Counted from the first letter of the stretch, positions 1-9,102 are shown. The stretch: 64,000 bases of DNA from Marinobacterium alkalitolerans (GCF_017776525.1 NZ_JACVEW010000012.1:44645-108644); one strand, 5' to 3'. Made by a program: numbers and translations. Notes: a model not told the origin generated them from the sequence alone.

Positions 1-757
1 GGAAATAGAACACCAGCAGCGCCAGCATGATCAGCGCAGTGAACAGGAAAATCTCGATGATCTGATCCAGATACTGGTAGGCCCAGCCCACCAGCATGGG
101 CTGACCGGTGACGTGTATTTTTACGCCATCAGCCGCTTCCTGCTCCCGCATCTGCTGGATATGTGCATAGGTGGCGGCATAGTCCAGCTTGCCCTCGATC
201 AGCTGCGCTTTCACCAGCGCCATATGCAGATCCGGGCTGACCAGCGGCCCCAGCACACGGGGGTCCGCTGCCACGTCCTTGCGCAGCGTGTTGAGCTGCT
301 CAGTATTCAGGTCCGTGTGCTCCGGGTTGTAATAGGGCTCGGAATTGACATTGCCCTCGGGCGTCAACCAGACCTTGCGCGAGTTGCGATGGGTGACGCT
401 GGTCACCAGGTTGTGATCGACGCCCGGCAGCGAATCCACCGCTTGCGTAATCCGATGAATACGCGCCAGTGCGTCATTATCAAAGATGTCATGTTCGGTG
501 AATTCGACACCGACAATGATCACATTGGCTCCCCCAAAGGATGCCTTGATGTCATTGTGCAGCTCGATGTAGGGATGGCTCTGCGGCAACAGGTCCGCAA
601 AATCGGAATACATTTTCACGCCGGGAATCTGGGCGGCAAACCAGAGAGTCGCCAACAGAATCAGCGCGAGTATGGTTTTGGGATAGTTGAACAGCTTCTG
701 GTCGAGACTGTGCAACCAGTGAGTGGCCCGATGGGCACTGGCAGATCGTTTATCCAT
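1..757 (-). CDS. RND/MMPL family exporter, N-terminal part (runs off left edge)
   Basis: The minus strand is open from an ATG at 757 to the window edge. The protein starts MDKRSASAHRATHWLHSLDQ and has a first membrane segment (PKTILALILLATLWFA), then a periplasmic stretch with the GVEFTE and LVTSVTHR blocks seen in MMPL/RND transporters, and a second hydrophobic run (IFLFTALIMLALLVFYF) at the edge. The family moves hydrophobic molecules across or out of the inner membrane. About 252 residues are visible; full-length members are about 750-800 residues. It lies just downstream of the YCF48 lipoprotein gene on the same strand, so the two are probably co-transcribed from the sigma54 promoter near 1850. 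The substrate cannot be told from sequence. Confidence 0.8.
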   Translation of the reverse strand, partial: MDKRSASAHRATHWLHSLDQKLFNYPKTILALILLATLWFAAQIPGVKMYSDFADLLPQSHPYIELHNDIKASFGGANVIIVGVEFTEHDIFDNDALARIHRITQAVDSLPGVDHNLVTSVTHRNSRKVWLTPEGNVNSEPYYNPEHTDLNTEQLNTLRKDVAADPRVLGPLVSPDLHMALVKAQLIEGKLDYAATYAHIQQMREQEAADGVKIHVTGQPMLVGWAYQYLDQIIEIFLFTALIMLALLVFYF

Positions 758-775
758 GGGAAAACCGTCTTGTTG

Positions 776-1792
776 TTATTGTGTATGTACTGACGTGAGC
801 GTGCCGTTCCCGCCGGCGACCAGCAGCTCACCGTCGTCCAGCTCAATCAGGGAACGCAGCCAGACCGGACCGGTATCCACACTGAGGCGCCGCCAGACCG
901 AGTCTTCCCGGGTTAACAGAGTGCCGTTCTCTCCGGTGGCGAAAAGCCCGGTACCGGTGTGGGAAATGCCATAGAGCGGGGCTGCTACCGGCGTGTGTTC
1001 CTGTTGCCAGCTGGCACCACCATCAGAGGTGTGCAGGATCATGCCATCCAGCCCGACCACCCAGCCGCGCCCAGGTGAACTGAAGTAGGCATCCAGGGGA
1101 TAAAAGTCATTGGGGATATAATCCAGCGTTTGCCAGTTGCGGCCGCCATCCTCAGTGCGTGCCACCAGGCCAAACTCACCGGTCATCAGGGCTGTTTGCG
1201 GATCGACAAACTGAATGCTGGACAGCATGGCGTCTTCATTCAGACTGGTTTCAGACCAGCTGTTACCGGCATCACGGCTGACCATCAGGGTTGAAAAGCT
1301 GCCCACCGCCCAGAAGCTGCCATCGGGGGCACAGGTCGCTGCCAGCATGTTTTCAGGTGTCGGCAGCGCATGACGCGTCCACTGTTGAGCCTCTGCATCT
1401 GCGTGCCAGATCTCGCGCTCAAAGCTCAGGGCAATCAACGAGCCATCCGGACAGGTATCCACATCGATCAGATTGGGAGCGCCGTCCAGTATTCGCCGCT
1501 GCCAGGGGGATTGACTGGTTTGACGTGTGAGAATCAGGCCGTCGTTGCCCACCGCAACCTGCAGGCTTGAGTTGAGAGTCAGTGCCTGAATCTGGTCTGT
1601 ACGCCGTACCGGATTTTCACGCTCTTTCTCAACGTCCGACAGGTTCAATGGGGCTTCACAGCCTGTCAGCAGCATGAGGCAACCGCTGAACGCAGATGCA
1701 AGAAGAAAACGGCTCACTTTCAGCGGATGGCCACTCGGGCAGCACACAGGCGCAGGCTGGCACGCCGCTGTCGTATTTTTTTCTAATATCAT
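776..1792 (-). CDS. YCF48/Hcf136-like beta-propeller lipoprotein
   Basis: The 338-residue frame holds repeated blocks of the type WxxxGxxGxILxTxDGGxxW (for example GGRNWQTL and DGGASWQQE), typical of the YCF48 beta-propeller. In bacteria such proteins are often encoded beside RND exporters in clusters for hydrophobic compounds. A lipoprotein signal ending in LTGC is clear. If translation starts at the ATG at 1792 the lipid Cys is residue 45, which is long. A GTG at 1717 gives a 20-residue signal that fits much better, but neither start has a good ribosome site. The protein is probably an outer-membrane or periplasmic partner of the adjacent exporter (inferred). Confidence 0.75.
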   Translation of the reverse strand: MILEKNTTAACQPAPVCCPSGHPLKVSRFLLASAFSGCLMLLTGCEAPLNLSDVEKERENPVRRTDQIQALTLNSSLQVAVGNDGLILTRQTSQSPWQRRILDGAPNLIDVDTCPDGSLIALSFEREIWHADAEAQQWTRHALPTPENMLAATCAPDGSFWAVGSFSTLMVSRDAGNSWSETSLNEDAMLSSIQFVDPQTALMTGEFGLVARTEDGGRNWQTLDYIPNDFYPLDAYFSSPGRGWVVGLDGMILHTSDGGASWQQEHTPVAAPLYGISHTGTGLFATGENGTLLTREDSVWRRLSVDTGPVWLRSLIELDDGELLVAGGNGTLTSVHTQ

Positions 1793-1843
1793 CGCTTTTT
1801 ATTCTTCTGATGAATGGGTTCTTGGCTCGGCTCAACTAGTGTC

Positions 1844-1859
1844 AGCAACTGCTGTGCCA
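1844..1859 (-). promoter_or_regulatory. sigma54 (-24/-12) promoter for the YCF48/RND pair
   Basis: Read on the minus strand this is TGGCACAGCAGTTGCT, a full match to TGGCAC-N5-TTGCW with GG and GC ten bases apart. It lies about 50 bp upstream of the YCF48 start. It matches in form the promoter before dmpK. Confidence 0.75.
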
Positions 1860-1968
1860 GAACGGCAAAAGAAAAATAAAAAGCTTTAAAAACATGATGT
1901 TAAAATTTAAATCATGAATAAGTACTGCCCATTCCGCTTTTGCTAACACGCGTATTACCCCAAGGGGG

Positions 1969-2015
1969 TTCATCAAATAATCAATGCCGCAAAAAGCGTT
2001 TGTTCAAATCATTAA
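1969..2015 (-). promoter_or_regulatory. Probable pair of DmpR/XylR-type upstream activating sites
   Basis: Two 16-bp elements, TTCATCAAATAATCAA (1969-1984) and TTGTTCAAATCATTAA (2000-2015), match the better dmpK upstream site (TTGATCAAATGATCAA) at 14 and 13 of 16 positions. Their centres are 31 bp apart, the same spacing as the pair upstream of dmpK. They lie roughly 145 and 175 bp upstream of the expected start of transcription. The remainder of the 1793-2096 gap is AT-rich with nothing else recognised. Confidence 0.5.
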
Positions 2016-2180
2016 AGTCCGTGAGGTTTTATAGAAGGGACTGCAGGCGGTGTTGGACAGATTATTTTCTTATTACATATTAGTCTTTGATAATCATTGA
2101 TTCATACAAAAAAAGAATTAGGATTCCCTGCCTCTCAGCGCGGCCCGGCCGCCTGGTTGTATAGCGAACTGAGGCATCTC

Positions 2181-3431
2181 ATGAACAAAACAGAAAACCT
2201 GAGCGGTTTTGCTCTACTGCTGCTCGTCGTCAGTGCCGGCAGCCTGGCACTGGAACCCGATATCTTTTTCCGTCTGCTCATCGGCCTGGGACTGGGCTAC
2301 GCCCTGACCCGCTCTGCGCTGGGGTTTGCCGGCAGCGTTAACCGCGCCTTCAGAGCCGGTTCAACCAAACTGATGCGTGCATTGATGCTGATGTTTGCCG
2401 CCACGGCCATCGCAACGACCGCCTTTCTGTATAACCAGAACCCGAAGGATCTGGACCTGTGGGTCAACCCGATCAATGCAGGTCTAGTGATCGGCGGACT
2501 GCTGTTCGGGTTTGGCATGTCATTCGCCAGCTGCTGTGCATCCGGCGTACTGACCTACTTTTCCAGCAATCTGACGCGTCCGGCGTTGATTCTGCTGTGC
2601 TTTGGTGCCGGGGTATTTCTTGGCTTTCCTCTGCAAGCCACTCAGCCGTGGATTACGGATACGCTGATTTCGACCCAGACCTATGCGAACCAGGGCGTGT
2701 ATCTGCCCGACCTGTTTCCGAATGACCCGATGAAAGGCTACTTTGGCGCTATCCTGCTGACGCTCCTGTTTGCGGGCCTGGTGAGCTGGCTGGCCCACCG
2801 CTACGAGCAGCATCGCCGCCGTAACGATACTTACATTGGTGTTGCCGCCGAAAAGGCTCAGGAAGAGCAGTCTTCCAGCAATATTGGCCAGCACCCGTTC
2901 TTCAGCCACCAGACGTATGAGGCGCTGTTCGTCTCCCGCTGGTCCATGACCACCGGCATCGCTGTCATCGTTGTGCTGTTCACCCTGCTGATGGGCGTGA
3001 CGGGTGCCGGCTGGGGTGCCTCCTCACCCTTTGGTTTCTGGTTTGGCCGCCTGCTGATCGCCTTCGGTGCTGATCCGGCCGCCATCGCCGCATTTACACA
3101 CCGACCGGTCGAAGTGTTTACCATGCCCTTCTTCAGTCACCCGGTGAACGTGCAAAACCTTGGCATCATGCTGGGCGCCATGGTGTCACTCTTGCTGGCA
3201 GGCCGTTTCTTCGGCAGCATGTCAAAAATGCGGTTGAGCGTAAAAGAAGCCCTGCTGCTGATCATTGCCGGGCTGGCCATGGGGCTGGGCACCCGCTTTG
3301 CCAATGGCTGTAACGTGGGCGCACTGTTCACACCGATTGCCAACTTTTCGCTCTCCGGCTGGATCTTTCTGGTCTTTATGGTCGCAGGTGGCGTTATTGG
3401 CAACCTGACCGGGAAACGACTGCAATCCTGA
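2181..3431 (+). CDS. YeeE/YedE family sulfur-compound transporter
   Basis: A polytopic membrane protein of 416 residues from the ATG at 2181 (an upstream ATG at 2097 in the same frame is less likely because the added segment is polar and unlike the family). It contains the duplicated YeeE/YedE signature with cysteine-bearing motifs: GMSFASCCASG in the first half and GTRFANGCNVGALFTP in the second. In TsuA-type thiosulfate importers such cysteines line the transport path. A charged cytoplasmic loop joins the halves near residues 225-265. It is a single gene on the plus strand; the next gene has its own palindromic control site. The substrate is probably thiosulfate or a related sulfur compound (family inference). 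Confidence 0.85.
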   Translation: MNKTENLSGFALLLLVVSAGSLALEPDIFFRLLIGLGLGYALTRSALGFAGSVNRAFRAGSTKLMRALMLMFAATAIATTAFLYNQNPKDLDLWVNPINAGLVIGGLLFGFGMSFASCCASGVLTYFSSNLTRPALILLCFGAGVFLGFPLQATQPWITDTLISTQTYANQGVYLPDLFPNDPMKGYFGAILLTLLFAGLVSWLAHRYEQHRRRNDTYIGVAAEKAQEEQSSSNIGQHPFFSHQTYEALFVSRWSMTTGIAVIVVLFTLLMGVTGAGWGASSPFGFWFGRLLIAFGADPAAIAAFTHRPVEVFTMPFFSHPVNVQNLGIMLGAMVSLLLAGRFFGSMSKMRLSVKEALLLIIAGLAMGLGTRFANGCNVGALFTPIANFSLSGWIFLVFMVAGGVIGNLTGKRLQS

Positions 3432-3458
3432 CCACGGGTTGAAAAAATGTCTGCTCAC

Positions 3459-3494
3459 CCACATGATCTGTAATACCTATTACAGATCATGTGG
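3459..3494 (+). promoter_or_regulatory. Perfect 17-bp inverted repeat before the Old Yellow Enzyme gene
   Basis: Arms CCACATGATCTGTAATA and TATTACAGATCATGTGG are exact complements separated by CC. The right arm ends 8 bp before the ATG and includes part of the GGAG ribosome site. It is either an operator for a dimeric repressor or, if transcribed, a hairpin that hides the ribosome site. No T-run follows, so it is not a standard terminator. Confidence 0.65.
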
Positions 3495-3502
3495 AGTGAC
3501 TG

Positions 3503-4561
3503 ATGCCAACCTTGTTCGATCCACTGCAGGCAGGCGCCCTGCACTTGCGCAACCGTATCGTGATGGCCCCGCTAACCCGTTGCCGGGCTGAAGCCGACCG
3601 GGTGCCGGGCGAGCTGATGGTGGAATATTACCGTCAACGTGCCAATGCCGGCCTGATCATCTCCGAAGCCACCTCCGTGACCCCCATGGGTGTCGGTTAC
3701 CCGGATACACCGGGCATCTGGTCTGAAGCACAGGTGGAAGGCTGGAAAAAAGTCACCGATGCGGTTCATGCTGAAGGGGGATTGATCGTGCTGCAGCTGT
3801 GGCATGTGGGCCGTATTTCTCACCCCAGCTACCTTAATGGCGAACTCCCGGTGGCACCCAGTGCAATCAAGCCGGAAGGCCATGTGAGCCTGATCCGCCC
3901 CAAAGTGGAATATCCCACCCCTCGTGCACTGGAAACAGACGAAATCCCCGCCATTGTGGAGGCGTACCGCCAAGGCGCCGAAAATGCCAGGGCAGCAGGG
4001 TTTGACGGCGTGGAGATCCATGGCGCCAATGGTTACCTGCTGGAGCAGTTTTTGCTTGATGGCACCAACACTCGTACCGATGAGTATGGCGGCTCGCTCG
4101 AAAACCGAGCGCGCTTGATGCTGGAGGTGACCGATGCCGTGGTATCGGTGTGGGGCGCTGATCGCGTCGGCATGCACCTCTCTCCTCGTGCCGATGCCCA
4201 CTATGTAAGCTGCAGTGACCGGGAAGCGACCTACGGCTATGTGGCAGAAGAGCTGGGCAAACGCAATCTGGCCTTTATTTGCACCCGCGAGCATGTGGCC
4301 GAAGACAGTATCAGCCCAATGCTGAAGCAGCGTTTTGGTGGTGTCTATATCGCCAACGAAGCCTTTACCGGCGTATCCGCGCAGGAGTATGTGGCTCAGG
4401 GCACAGCTGATGCGGTTGCTTTCGGCAAGCCCTATATTGCCAACCCGGACCTGGCACCGCGCATCGAAAAAGGTGCCGACTGGAATGAGCAGGACCCGAG
4501 CACTTTCTATGCATCCACTGCCAAAGGCTATACCGACTATCCGGCAATGAGCGGATCCTGA
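3503..4561 (+). CDS. Old Yellow Enzyme family alkene reductase (NemA/XenB type)
   Basis: 352 residues, the usual length. It is an FMN-dependent, NAD(P)H-using reductase of activated alkenes, nitro compounds or quinones. Seen: the N-terminal NRIVMAPLTRCRA block, the HVGR segment, HGANGYLLEQFLLDGTNTR (substrate-binding His and Asn), EYGGSLENRARL, and the C-terminal FGKPYIANPDL phosphate-binding region. The ATG at 3503 follows a GGAG ribosome site. It is the last gene of the plus-strand pair and is followed by a terminator shared with the convergent dmpB. The role here could be removal of reactive unsaturated by-products (inferred). Confidence 0.9.
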   Translation: MPTLFDPLQAGALHLRNRIVMAPLTRCRAEADRVPGELMVEYYRQRANAGLIISEATSVTPMGVGYPDTPGIWSEAQVEGWKKVTDAVHAEGGLIVLQLWHVGRISHPSYLNGELPVAPSAIKPEGHVSLIRPKVEYPTPRALETDEIPAIVEAYRQGAENARAAGFDGVEIHGANGYLLEQFLLDGTNTRTDEYGGSLENRARLMLEVTDAVVSVWGADRVGMHLSPRADAHYVSCSDREATYGYVAEELGKRNLAFICTREHVAEDSISPMLKQRFGGVYIANEAFTGVSAQEYVAQGTADAVAFGKPYIANPDLAPRIEKGADWNEQDPSTFYASTAKGYTDYPAMSGS

Positions 4562-4569
4562 AACAGAAA

Positions 4570-4595
4570 CGCCCCTCATCTGAGGGGCGCTTTAT
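4570..4595 (+). terminator. Terminator between convergent OYE and dmpB genes
   Basis: CGCCCCTCA-TC-TGAGGGGCG hairpin (9-bp stem) followed by CTTT on the plus strand. It sits between two converging stop codons and probably serves both. Confidence 0.75.
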
Positions 4596-4607
4596 CAGCA
4601 AGCCTGA

Positions 4608-5531
4608 TCAGGTTAACGCGGTCAGGAAGCGCTCGTTGAGCTGGCGGTCATGATAGAAGATCGCCTTGCCCAGTTCGTCCGCATCCCAGGTCACCGGCTC
4701 ATGATCCGGGTAGTGGTAGTCACCGCCACAGAACACTTCGGTACGGTTGCCGGACGGGTCAAAGAAGTAGATGGTCTTGCCGTGTGTGAGGCCGTGACGG
4801 GTCGGGCCGATATCAATTGAGGTATCGGTCATGGAGATCAGGTCGGCTGCACGCAGTACGTCTTCCCAGGTATCCAGGAAGAAGGAGGCATGGTGAAACA
4901 TGCCGGGTTCAGGGTGGTCGATGAAGGCGATGTCATGTGCTTTCATGCTGGCTGTCAGGAACTGGGCCACACGCTTGCCATCCGGCGTCAGTACCTGCTC
5001 GGCCAGATCAAAGCCGAGCACGTCGCGGAACAGCTCCAGCGTTTTGTCCAGATCGACACCGTACAGCAGGCAGTGGTCAAAACGGGTCGCCTTCATGCCC
5101 TGCAGTCCGCGCGGCCAGGCTTCCGGGTTGCGGTTTGACAGTCCCCACTTGCCGGTCTGCTTTTTGGTGGCATAGAGTTCAAATGCGTGCCCACTGGGCG
5201 CAACGAAACGCAGGCGGCGCCCACAGTCCTTCAGTTCGCCCTCCGGCACCTCTTCCACCTCGCAGCCAAAGGCTTTCAGGTCCTGATGCAGGTTGTCCAG
5301 CACGTCTTCATCCAGGCATTTGAAGCCCATGAAGTCCATACCCGCCTGGTCGGCTTCACGCAGCACCACGGAAAACTTGTCCACTTCGGTCCAGCCCTTG
5401 AGGTATACCCGGCCCTGATCATCACGGTCCATTTCGATCAGGCCGAGCAGGTCGACGTAGTGTTTCAAGGCTTCATCCATATCCAGCACGCGGATTTGAA
5501 CATGTCCCGGACGCATTACACCTTTTTTCAT
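4608..5531 (-). CDS. dmpB: Catechol 2,3-dioxygenase, copy 1 (phenol operon)
   Basis: 307 residues. Fe(II) extradiol dioxygenase that opens catechol to 2-hydroxymuconic semialdehyde. The two-module fold is visible and the iron ligands are present: His in RFDHCLLYG (near residue 153), His in FHHASFF, Glu in TEVFCGG. The ATG at 5531 ([16 protein letters not shown]) follows AAGG and matches the start of the other two copies; the in-frame GTG at 5540 is less likely. It is last in dmpKLMNOPQB, 43 bp after dmpQ. Two paralogs with the same C-terminal NERFLTALT lie at 25473 and 38584. Confidence 0.95.
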   Translation of the reverse strand: MKKGVMRPGHVQIRVLDMDEALKHYVDLLGLIEMDRDDQGRVYLKGWTEVDKFSVVLREADQAGMDFMGFKCLDEDVLDNLHQDLKAFGCEVEEVPEGELKDCGRRLRFVAPSGHAFELYATKKQTGKWGLSNRNPEAWPRGLQGMKATRFDHCLLYGVDLDKTLELFRDVLGFDLAEQVLTPDGKRVAQFLTASMKAHDIAFIDHPEPGMFHHASFFLDTWEDVLRAADLISMTDTSIDIGPTRHGLTHGKTIYFFDPSGNRTEVFCGGDYHYPDHEPVTWDADELGKAIFYHDRQLNERFLTALT

Positions 5532-5574
5532 AGTCTTCACCTTAACTGTTATTGTTCTGTTGTTGACCCGTTTG

Positions 5575-5928
5575 TTATTTCGTCTGGCTTTGAGGCCTGA
5601 TCTCGGGCGGGTCCGGTTCGATCACCAGATCACCGCGTGCGAAGATCCGACACGCCAGGACGGTTCCAGCGGACTCCTGCTCCGGCGAAATCCAGGCCCG
5701 GCTCATCCGCTTGCTGAAGTACTCACCCTGTAAAACGTGGATACGGCACTTGCCACAGCCACCACCTCTGCAACCAACCGGTATCAGGTGTTGCCCTGCC
5801 CGCTCCATGGCGACCAGCACACTGACGTCCGATTTGGCGCGAAACCCGTCCTGCTCAGTCGCGTTCAGGGTAATGAGGTGCTCGGTAACGGTCTCCTGCT
5901 CGAGGCAGGTGTGATTATTGTTATTCAT
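5575..5928 (-). CDS. dmpQ: Chloroplast-type [2Fe-2S] ferredoxin (XylT/DmpQ)
   Basis: 117 residues with the cysteine pattern CRGGGCGKC and a distal cysteine in VLACRIF, the plant-type [2Fe-2S] arrangement. In the xyl and dmp pathways this protein re-reduces the oxidised iron of catechol 2,3-dioxygenase and so rescues it from suicide inactivation. It is directly upstream of dmpB, as in Pseudomonas. Only copy 1 of the three catechol dioxygenases has such a ferredoxin next to it, so it may serve all three (inferred). Confidence 0.9.
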   Translation of the reverse strand: MNNNNHTCLEQETVTEHLITLNATEQDGFRAKSDVSVLVAMERAGQHLIPVGCRGGGCGKCRIHVLQGEYFSKRMSRAWISPEQESAGTVLACRIFARGDLVIEPDPPEIRPQSQTK

Positions 5929-6046
5929 GCTCTGACCTCAGTTTCTGCCCGGGTCACGGGCACTGACTCTGTTCAGATCATCGGCTGTTGCCGGGCGCAT
6001 AACCACCCACAGAGGTGGAAAGTTATAATCCCGAAAGCGGTCATAT

Positions 6047-6065
6047 GGGCCTGCACGCCAGGCCC
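6047..6065 (-). other. Hairpin between dmpP and dmpQ
   Basis: GGGCCTG-CACGC-CAGGCCC, a 7-bp stem placed within 10 bp after the dmpP stop. No T-run follows on the minus strand. It could reduce read-through or stabilise the upstream mRNA, setting different levels for hydroxylase and ring-cleavage genes. Confidence 0.4.
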
Positions 6066-6071
6066 TCAGAT

Positions 6072-7133
6072 TCAAATCCGTTTGAACAGGGCCGAGCGTG
6101 TCTGCTCCTCGGCACCGTCTGCCGCGGTCACAAAGCGTTCCATGTGGATATCCCGCTCGAACAGGCGCCCCTGCATCAGCGTGGTAATGGCTGCATCGAT
6201 CATCGGTGGCGGGCCGCACAGGTAAGCCTTGTGCCCGCTGAAACGGTTATCGAAATACCTAGCGGCCGCCTCGTGTACGAAGCCCGTAAAGCCTGCCCAA
6301 TTGTCGTCCGCCTGCGGCTCGTTCAAGGCAGGGATGTAGTGGAAGTTGTCATGCTCCCGATTCAGCGCCTCGAACAGTTCATGGTTGTAGAGCTCAGAGA
6401 CATTGCGCGCCCCCTGGAACAGGTAGATCTGGCGGCTGTCACCCTCTTCCAGCATGTCGAGAATCATCGACTGCGGACTGGACAACCCTGATCCGCCAGC
6501 GATGAAAATCGCATCCTGCTCATCGGATTTGCGCACGAAGAACTGACCGTAGGGACCGGACACATCCAGCGTATCGCCCACCTGCAGGGTTTCATGCAGC
6601 CAGGTAGTGCCGGCACCTCCGGGCACCAGGCGCACATGCAGCTCCAGCTGCCGACTGTCTGACGGCTTGTTCGCGATGGAAAAGGCACGCGTACCTTCCA
6701 CACCGGGGATGCGCAGATTCACGTACTGGCCGGCCTGGAATTCCATCTCGTCATCCAGTTCAAAGGTAATGCCCTTGATGGTGGGCGACAGGTCGACGAT
6801 ATCCTTGACGGTACCGACGAAGTCCCGTACCGGATGGCCGGCAAAATCCGGGTCAACGTCGATATCCGCTTCGATCACCAGGTCGGACTCCGGCATGGCA
6901 CAGCAAGCCAGCACCTTGCCTTCATCACGCTCCATGTCCATCAGCGCAAAGGGCGAGGCGTTGCCGATATCGGCGTCACCCTCCAGCACCTGCACCTTGC
7001 AGGTGGCACAGGTGCCATGCCCACAGGCGAAAGGCAGCCAGACGCCCTGGCGCAGAGCGGCATCCAAAATGGTCTGCCCCTCCTCGACTTCCACCACATC
7101 GCCGGTGGGTTCTACGGTCACTTCATAGCTCAT
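6072..7133 (-). CDS. dmpP: Phenol hydroxylase reductase component P5
   Basis: 353 residues, the family length. It passes electrons from NADH via FAD and a [2Fe-2S] centre to the diiron oxygenase. Seen: N-terminal plant-type ferredoxin domain (CGHGTCATC, with the fourth Cys in VLACCAM), then a flavin domain with RAFSIANKP, then the NAD domain with FIAGGSGLSSPQSM and CGPPPMIDAA. It is sixth in the dmpK-to-B operon, 11 bp after dmpO. Confidence 0.95.
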   Translation of the reverse strand: MSYEVTVEPTGDVVEVEEGQTILDAALRQGVWLPFACGHGTCATCKVQVLEGDADIGNASPFALMDMERDEGKVLACCAMPESDLVIEADIDVDPDFAGHPVRDFVGTVKDIVDLSPTIKGITFELDDEMEFQAGQYVNLRIPGVEGTRAFSIANKPSDSRQLELHVRLVPGGAGTTWLHETLQVGDTLDVSGPYGQFFVRKSDEQDAIFIAGGSGLSSPQSMILDMLEEGDSRQIYLFQGARNVSELYNHELFEALNREHDNFHYIPALNEPQADDNWAGFTGFVHEAAARYFDNRFSGHKAYLCGPPPMIDAAITTLMQGRLFERDIHMERFVTAADGAEEQTRSALFKRI

Positions 7134-7144
7134 AACGGTGTTCC

Positions 7145-7507
7145 TCAGACTCCAGCGCCCTGATACCCCTTCAGCTCCGGGGTCTGGAAGCGCAACAGGG
7201 ATTTGTGCCCGATGCCCTGATCCTGAATCGACACATCCATTTGCGGTTCAAAGGGCTGTCCATCCAGCAACCAGGTGGTCTTGCTCCAATCCACCTGATC
7301 CCATTCCGGGTGCAGGGAAAAGCCTTCCGGCATTACCTCCTCAATCAGTGCCCGAAAAGGCGTCTCGGGCGGCAGCGGATAGGCAAAGGCGGCGCAGAAC
7401 ATCAGGTGGTGATCCCAGCCCACGTATACCACCTGGTTGCCGTGGAAGTTTTCAAAACGATCTTTTACATCGCCTGTATAGTCCGGCGTAATTGCATGTA
7501 CTGGCAT
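7145..7507 (-). CDS. dmpO: Phenol hydroxylase subunit P4
   Basis: 120 residues from the ATG at 7507 (MPVHAITPDYTGDV), which has a GAGGA ribosome site; an in-frame upstream start at 7555 has none and is not conserved. P4 is a small accessory subunit of the multicomponent phenol hydroxylase, with the family block RFENFHGNQVVYVGWDHHLM. It sits between the large oxygenase subunit and the reductase, the standard order. Confidence 0.92.
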   Translation of the reverse strand: MPVHAITPDYTGDVKDRFENFHGNQVVYVGWDHHLMFCAAFAYPLPPETPFRALIEEVMPEGFSLHPEWDQVDWSKTTWLLDGQPFEPQMDVSIQDQGIGHKSLLRFQTPELKGYQGAGV

Positions 7508-7583
7508 TCTTCTTATCCTCAGCTTGTGCTTGATTTGCGAGTGGCTGAGAGGCACCGTTTCAGCGATACCCCTCAGTCTATGG

Positions 7584-9086
7584 TCAGGCGACGCCTTTCC
7601 ACTTCTTCCATCGCTCCTCGTCCGGCGACCCCTTGATATCCATGTTGTCGGCGCCCAGGTTCATCTGGTAGTAATCGCGCAGAATGTCCTCGACACCCGG
7701 GCCACCGCAGTTGCCCTGGAAGATCTGGTGTACCGGCAGCCAGGACTGAACAAACTTTTCCGGTTCCTCATCGAAGATGTCCTTACAGCCATCCGAGCAG
7801 AAGTGATAGCGCTCGTCCTTGTAGATGGAATCGCGATAGCTGATCTGGGTCGGGTTATCCATCTCGGTGAACAGCATCGGGATCTGACAGGTGGTACAGA
7901 GCTGAGGCAGTGCCTTGGTGTAGAAACGCTCGCCTTTCGCTTCCATCTCCTTCGCCAGCTCCCAGCGCGGACGGTAGTACTTGTCGAATGTTTCCGGGTA
8001 CTTTTCACTGAGCCAATCCAGCTCTTCGTCAGTCGGGATCCAGGTATGGAAACCGGCGGCATGGCCGTGGGTATAGAAGGTCCACCAGGCCTGATGGGAG
8101 ATGTGTTCCTTCTCCTTCTCAATCACATCGGCATACTTGGGCATGCGGATGCCGTAGCGTGCCAGGTCCTTGAACAGGGCGCCGCCGGCTTCCTCGAAGT
8201 ACACCTCCCAGGCCTCTTTCCAGCTCATCACCTTGTTGGGCAGCATGTAGTCCATCATCATCGCCACGATGGTGAGCAGACGGGTGCCACGCCAGAACCA
8301 CTTGTCGATCCACTTCTGCACGATCGGCACGTTGTCTTCGTGCTGTTCCAGCAGGAACTTGATCACTTCCAGGCCCAGCGTCATGTGACGTGCCTCGTCG
8401 GACTGAGCCGAGAAACCGAAGGTCACGGTGGCCATGTCGCCGTTGTAGGCAGCTCCGGACATGAAGGGGACGAACAGCAGGTTGGTCAGCACGTACTCGA
8501 AGCTGAAGCCGATCGCGACCATGAACTCGAACGGGCCAGCGGCACGGGCATCGTTGAAGAACGACTTGGGTACCGAGAGATACCAGACGCGGTCGTGCAT
8601 GTGTGACCAGTCCTGCAACCCGTCGAAGAACTTGTTGTAGTGGCTCATGGCGTGAACCTGGGTCTGCACATGACGCAGTTCATCGATCGACTGCATCTGA
8701 CAGGCCACACGGGCACCGACACCACCGAACTGACGGCCAGTATGGGCAAAGCCCTGGAACGCCTGATATTCCAGCGGCGACACGCCGGTCAGGAAGATCT
8801 TCAGTGCGTTGACGTAGCGCGGATCAGAGATGTTGAGCTGGCCGTTGTTCTGGGCAAAGGCATCGAAGATCGCGTACAGCTTGCGCTCTTTCTCGGCCTG
8901 ATATTTCCAGTAGGCATCCATGGTCAGGCGGAAAGGGTCTTCCCACTTGGACCAGTCGGTGATCTTGATGCCTTCGAACTCTTCAAACGGAAATGCCTTG
9001 CTGCGATCCTGATAGGAGAAATCCCAGTCCAGGTCACGGGTCAGGAGGCGATACTTGTCTTTGATGTTGAGCTTTTTGGCTGCCAT
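7584..9086 (-). CDS. dmpN: Phenol hydroxylase large oxygenase subunit P3
   Basis: 500 residues. Carries the carboxylate-bridged diiron centre that hydroxylates phenol to catechol. Both Glu-X-X-His ligand motifs are visible: DELRHVQTQ in the first half and SDEARHMTLGLEV in the second. The C-terminal third has the YHS-like zinc region with paired cysteines (LCTTCQIPM and HFCSDGCKDIFDEEPEKF), normal for P3 proteins. It forms the hydroxylase core with DmpL and DmpO. Length and motifs are complete. Confidence 0.97.
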   Translation of the reverse strand: MAAKKLNIKDKYRLLTRDLDWDFSYQDRSKAFPFEEFEGIKITDWSKWEDPFRLTMDAYWKYQAEKERKLYAIFDAFAQNNGQLNISDPRYVNALKIFLTGVSPLEYQAFQGFAHTGRQFGGVGARVACQMQSIDELRHVQTQVHAMSHYNKFFDGLQDWSHMHDRVWYLSVPKSFFNDARAAGPFEFMVAIGFSFEYVLTNLLFVPFMSGAAYNGDMATVTFGFSAQSDEARHMTLGLEVIKFLLEQHEDNVPIVQKWIDKWFWRGTRLLTIVAMMMDYMLPNKVMSWKEAWEVYFEEAGGALFKDLARYGIRMPKYADVIEKEKEHISHQAWWTFYTHGHAAGFHTWIPTDEELDWLSEKYPETFDKYYRPRWELAKEMEAKGERFYTKALPQLCTTCQIPMLFTEMDNPTQISYRDSIYKDERYHFCSDGCKDIFDEEPEKFVQSWLPVHQIFQGNCGGPGVEDILRDYYQMNLGADNMDIKGSPDEERWKKWKGVA

Positions 9087-9102
9087 TGGGGTTACCTTCT
9101 TA

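Noticed and set aside
5938..6219. 93-codon frame between dmpQ and dmpP
   Set aside because: Overlaps the end of dmpP out of frame; the free part holds only a hairpin.
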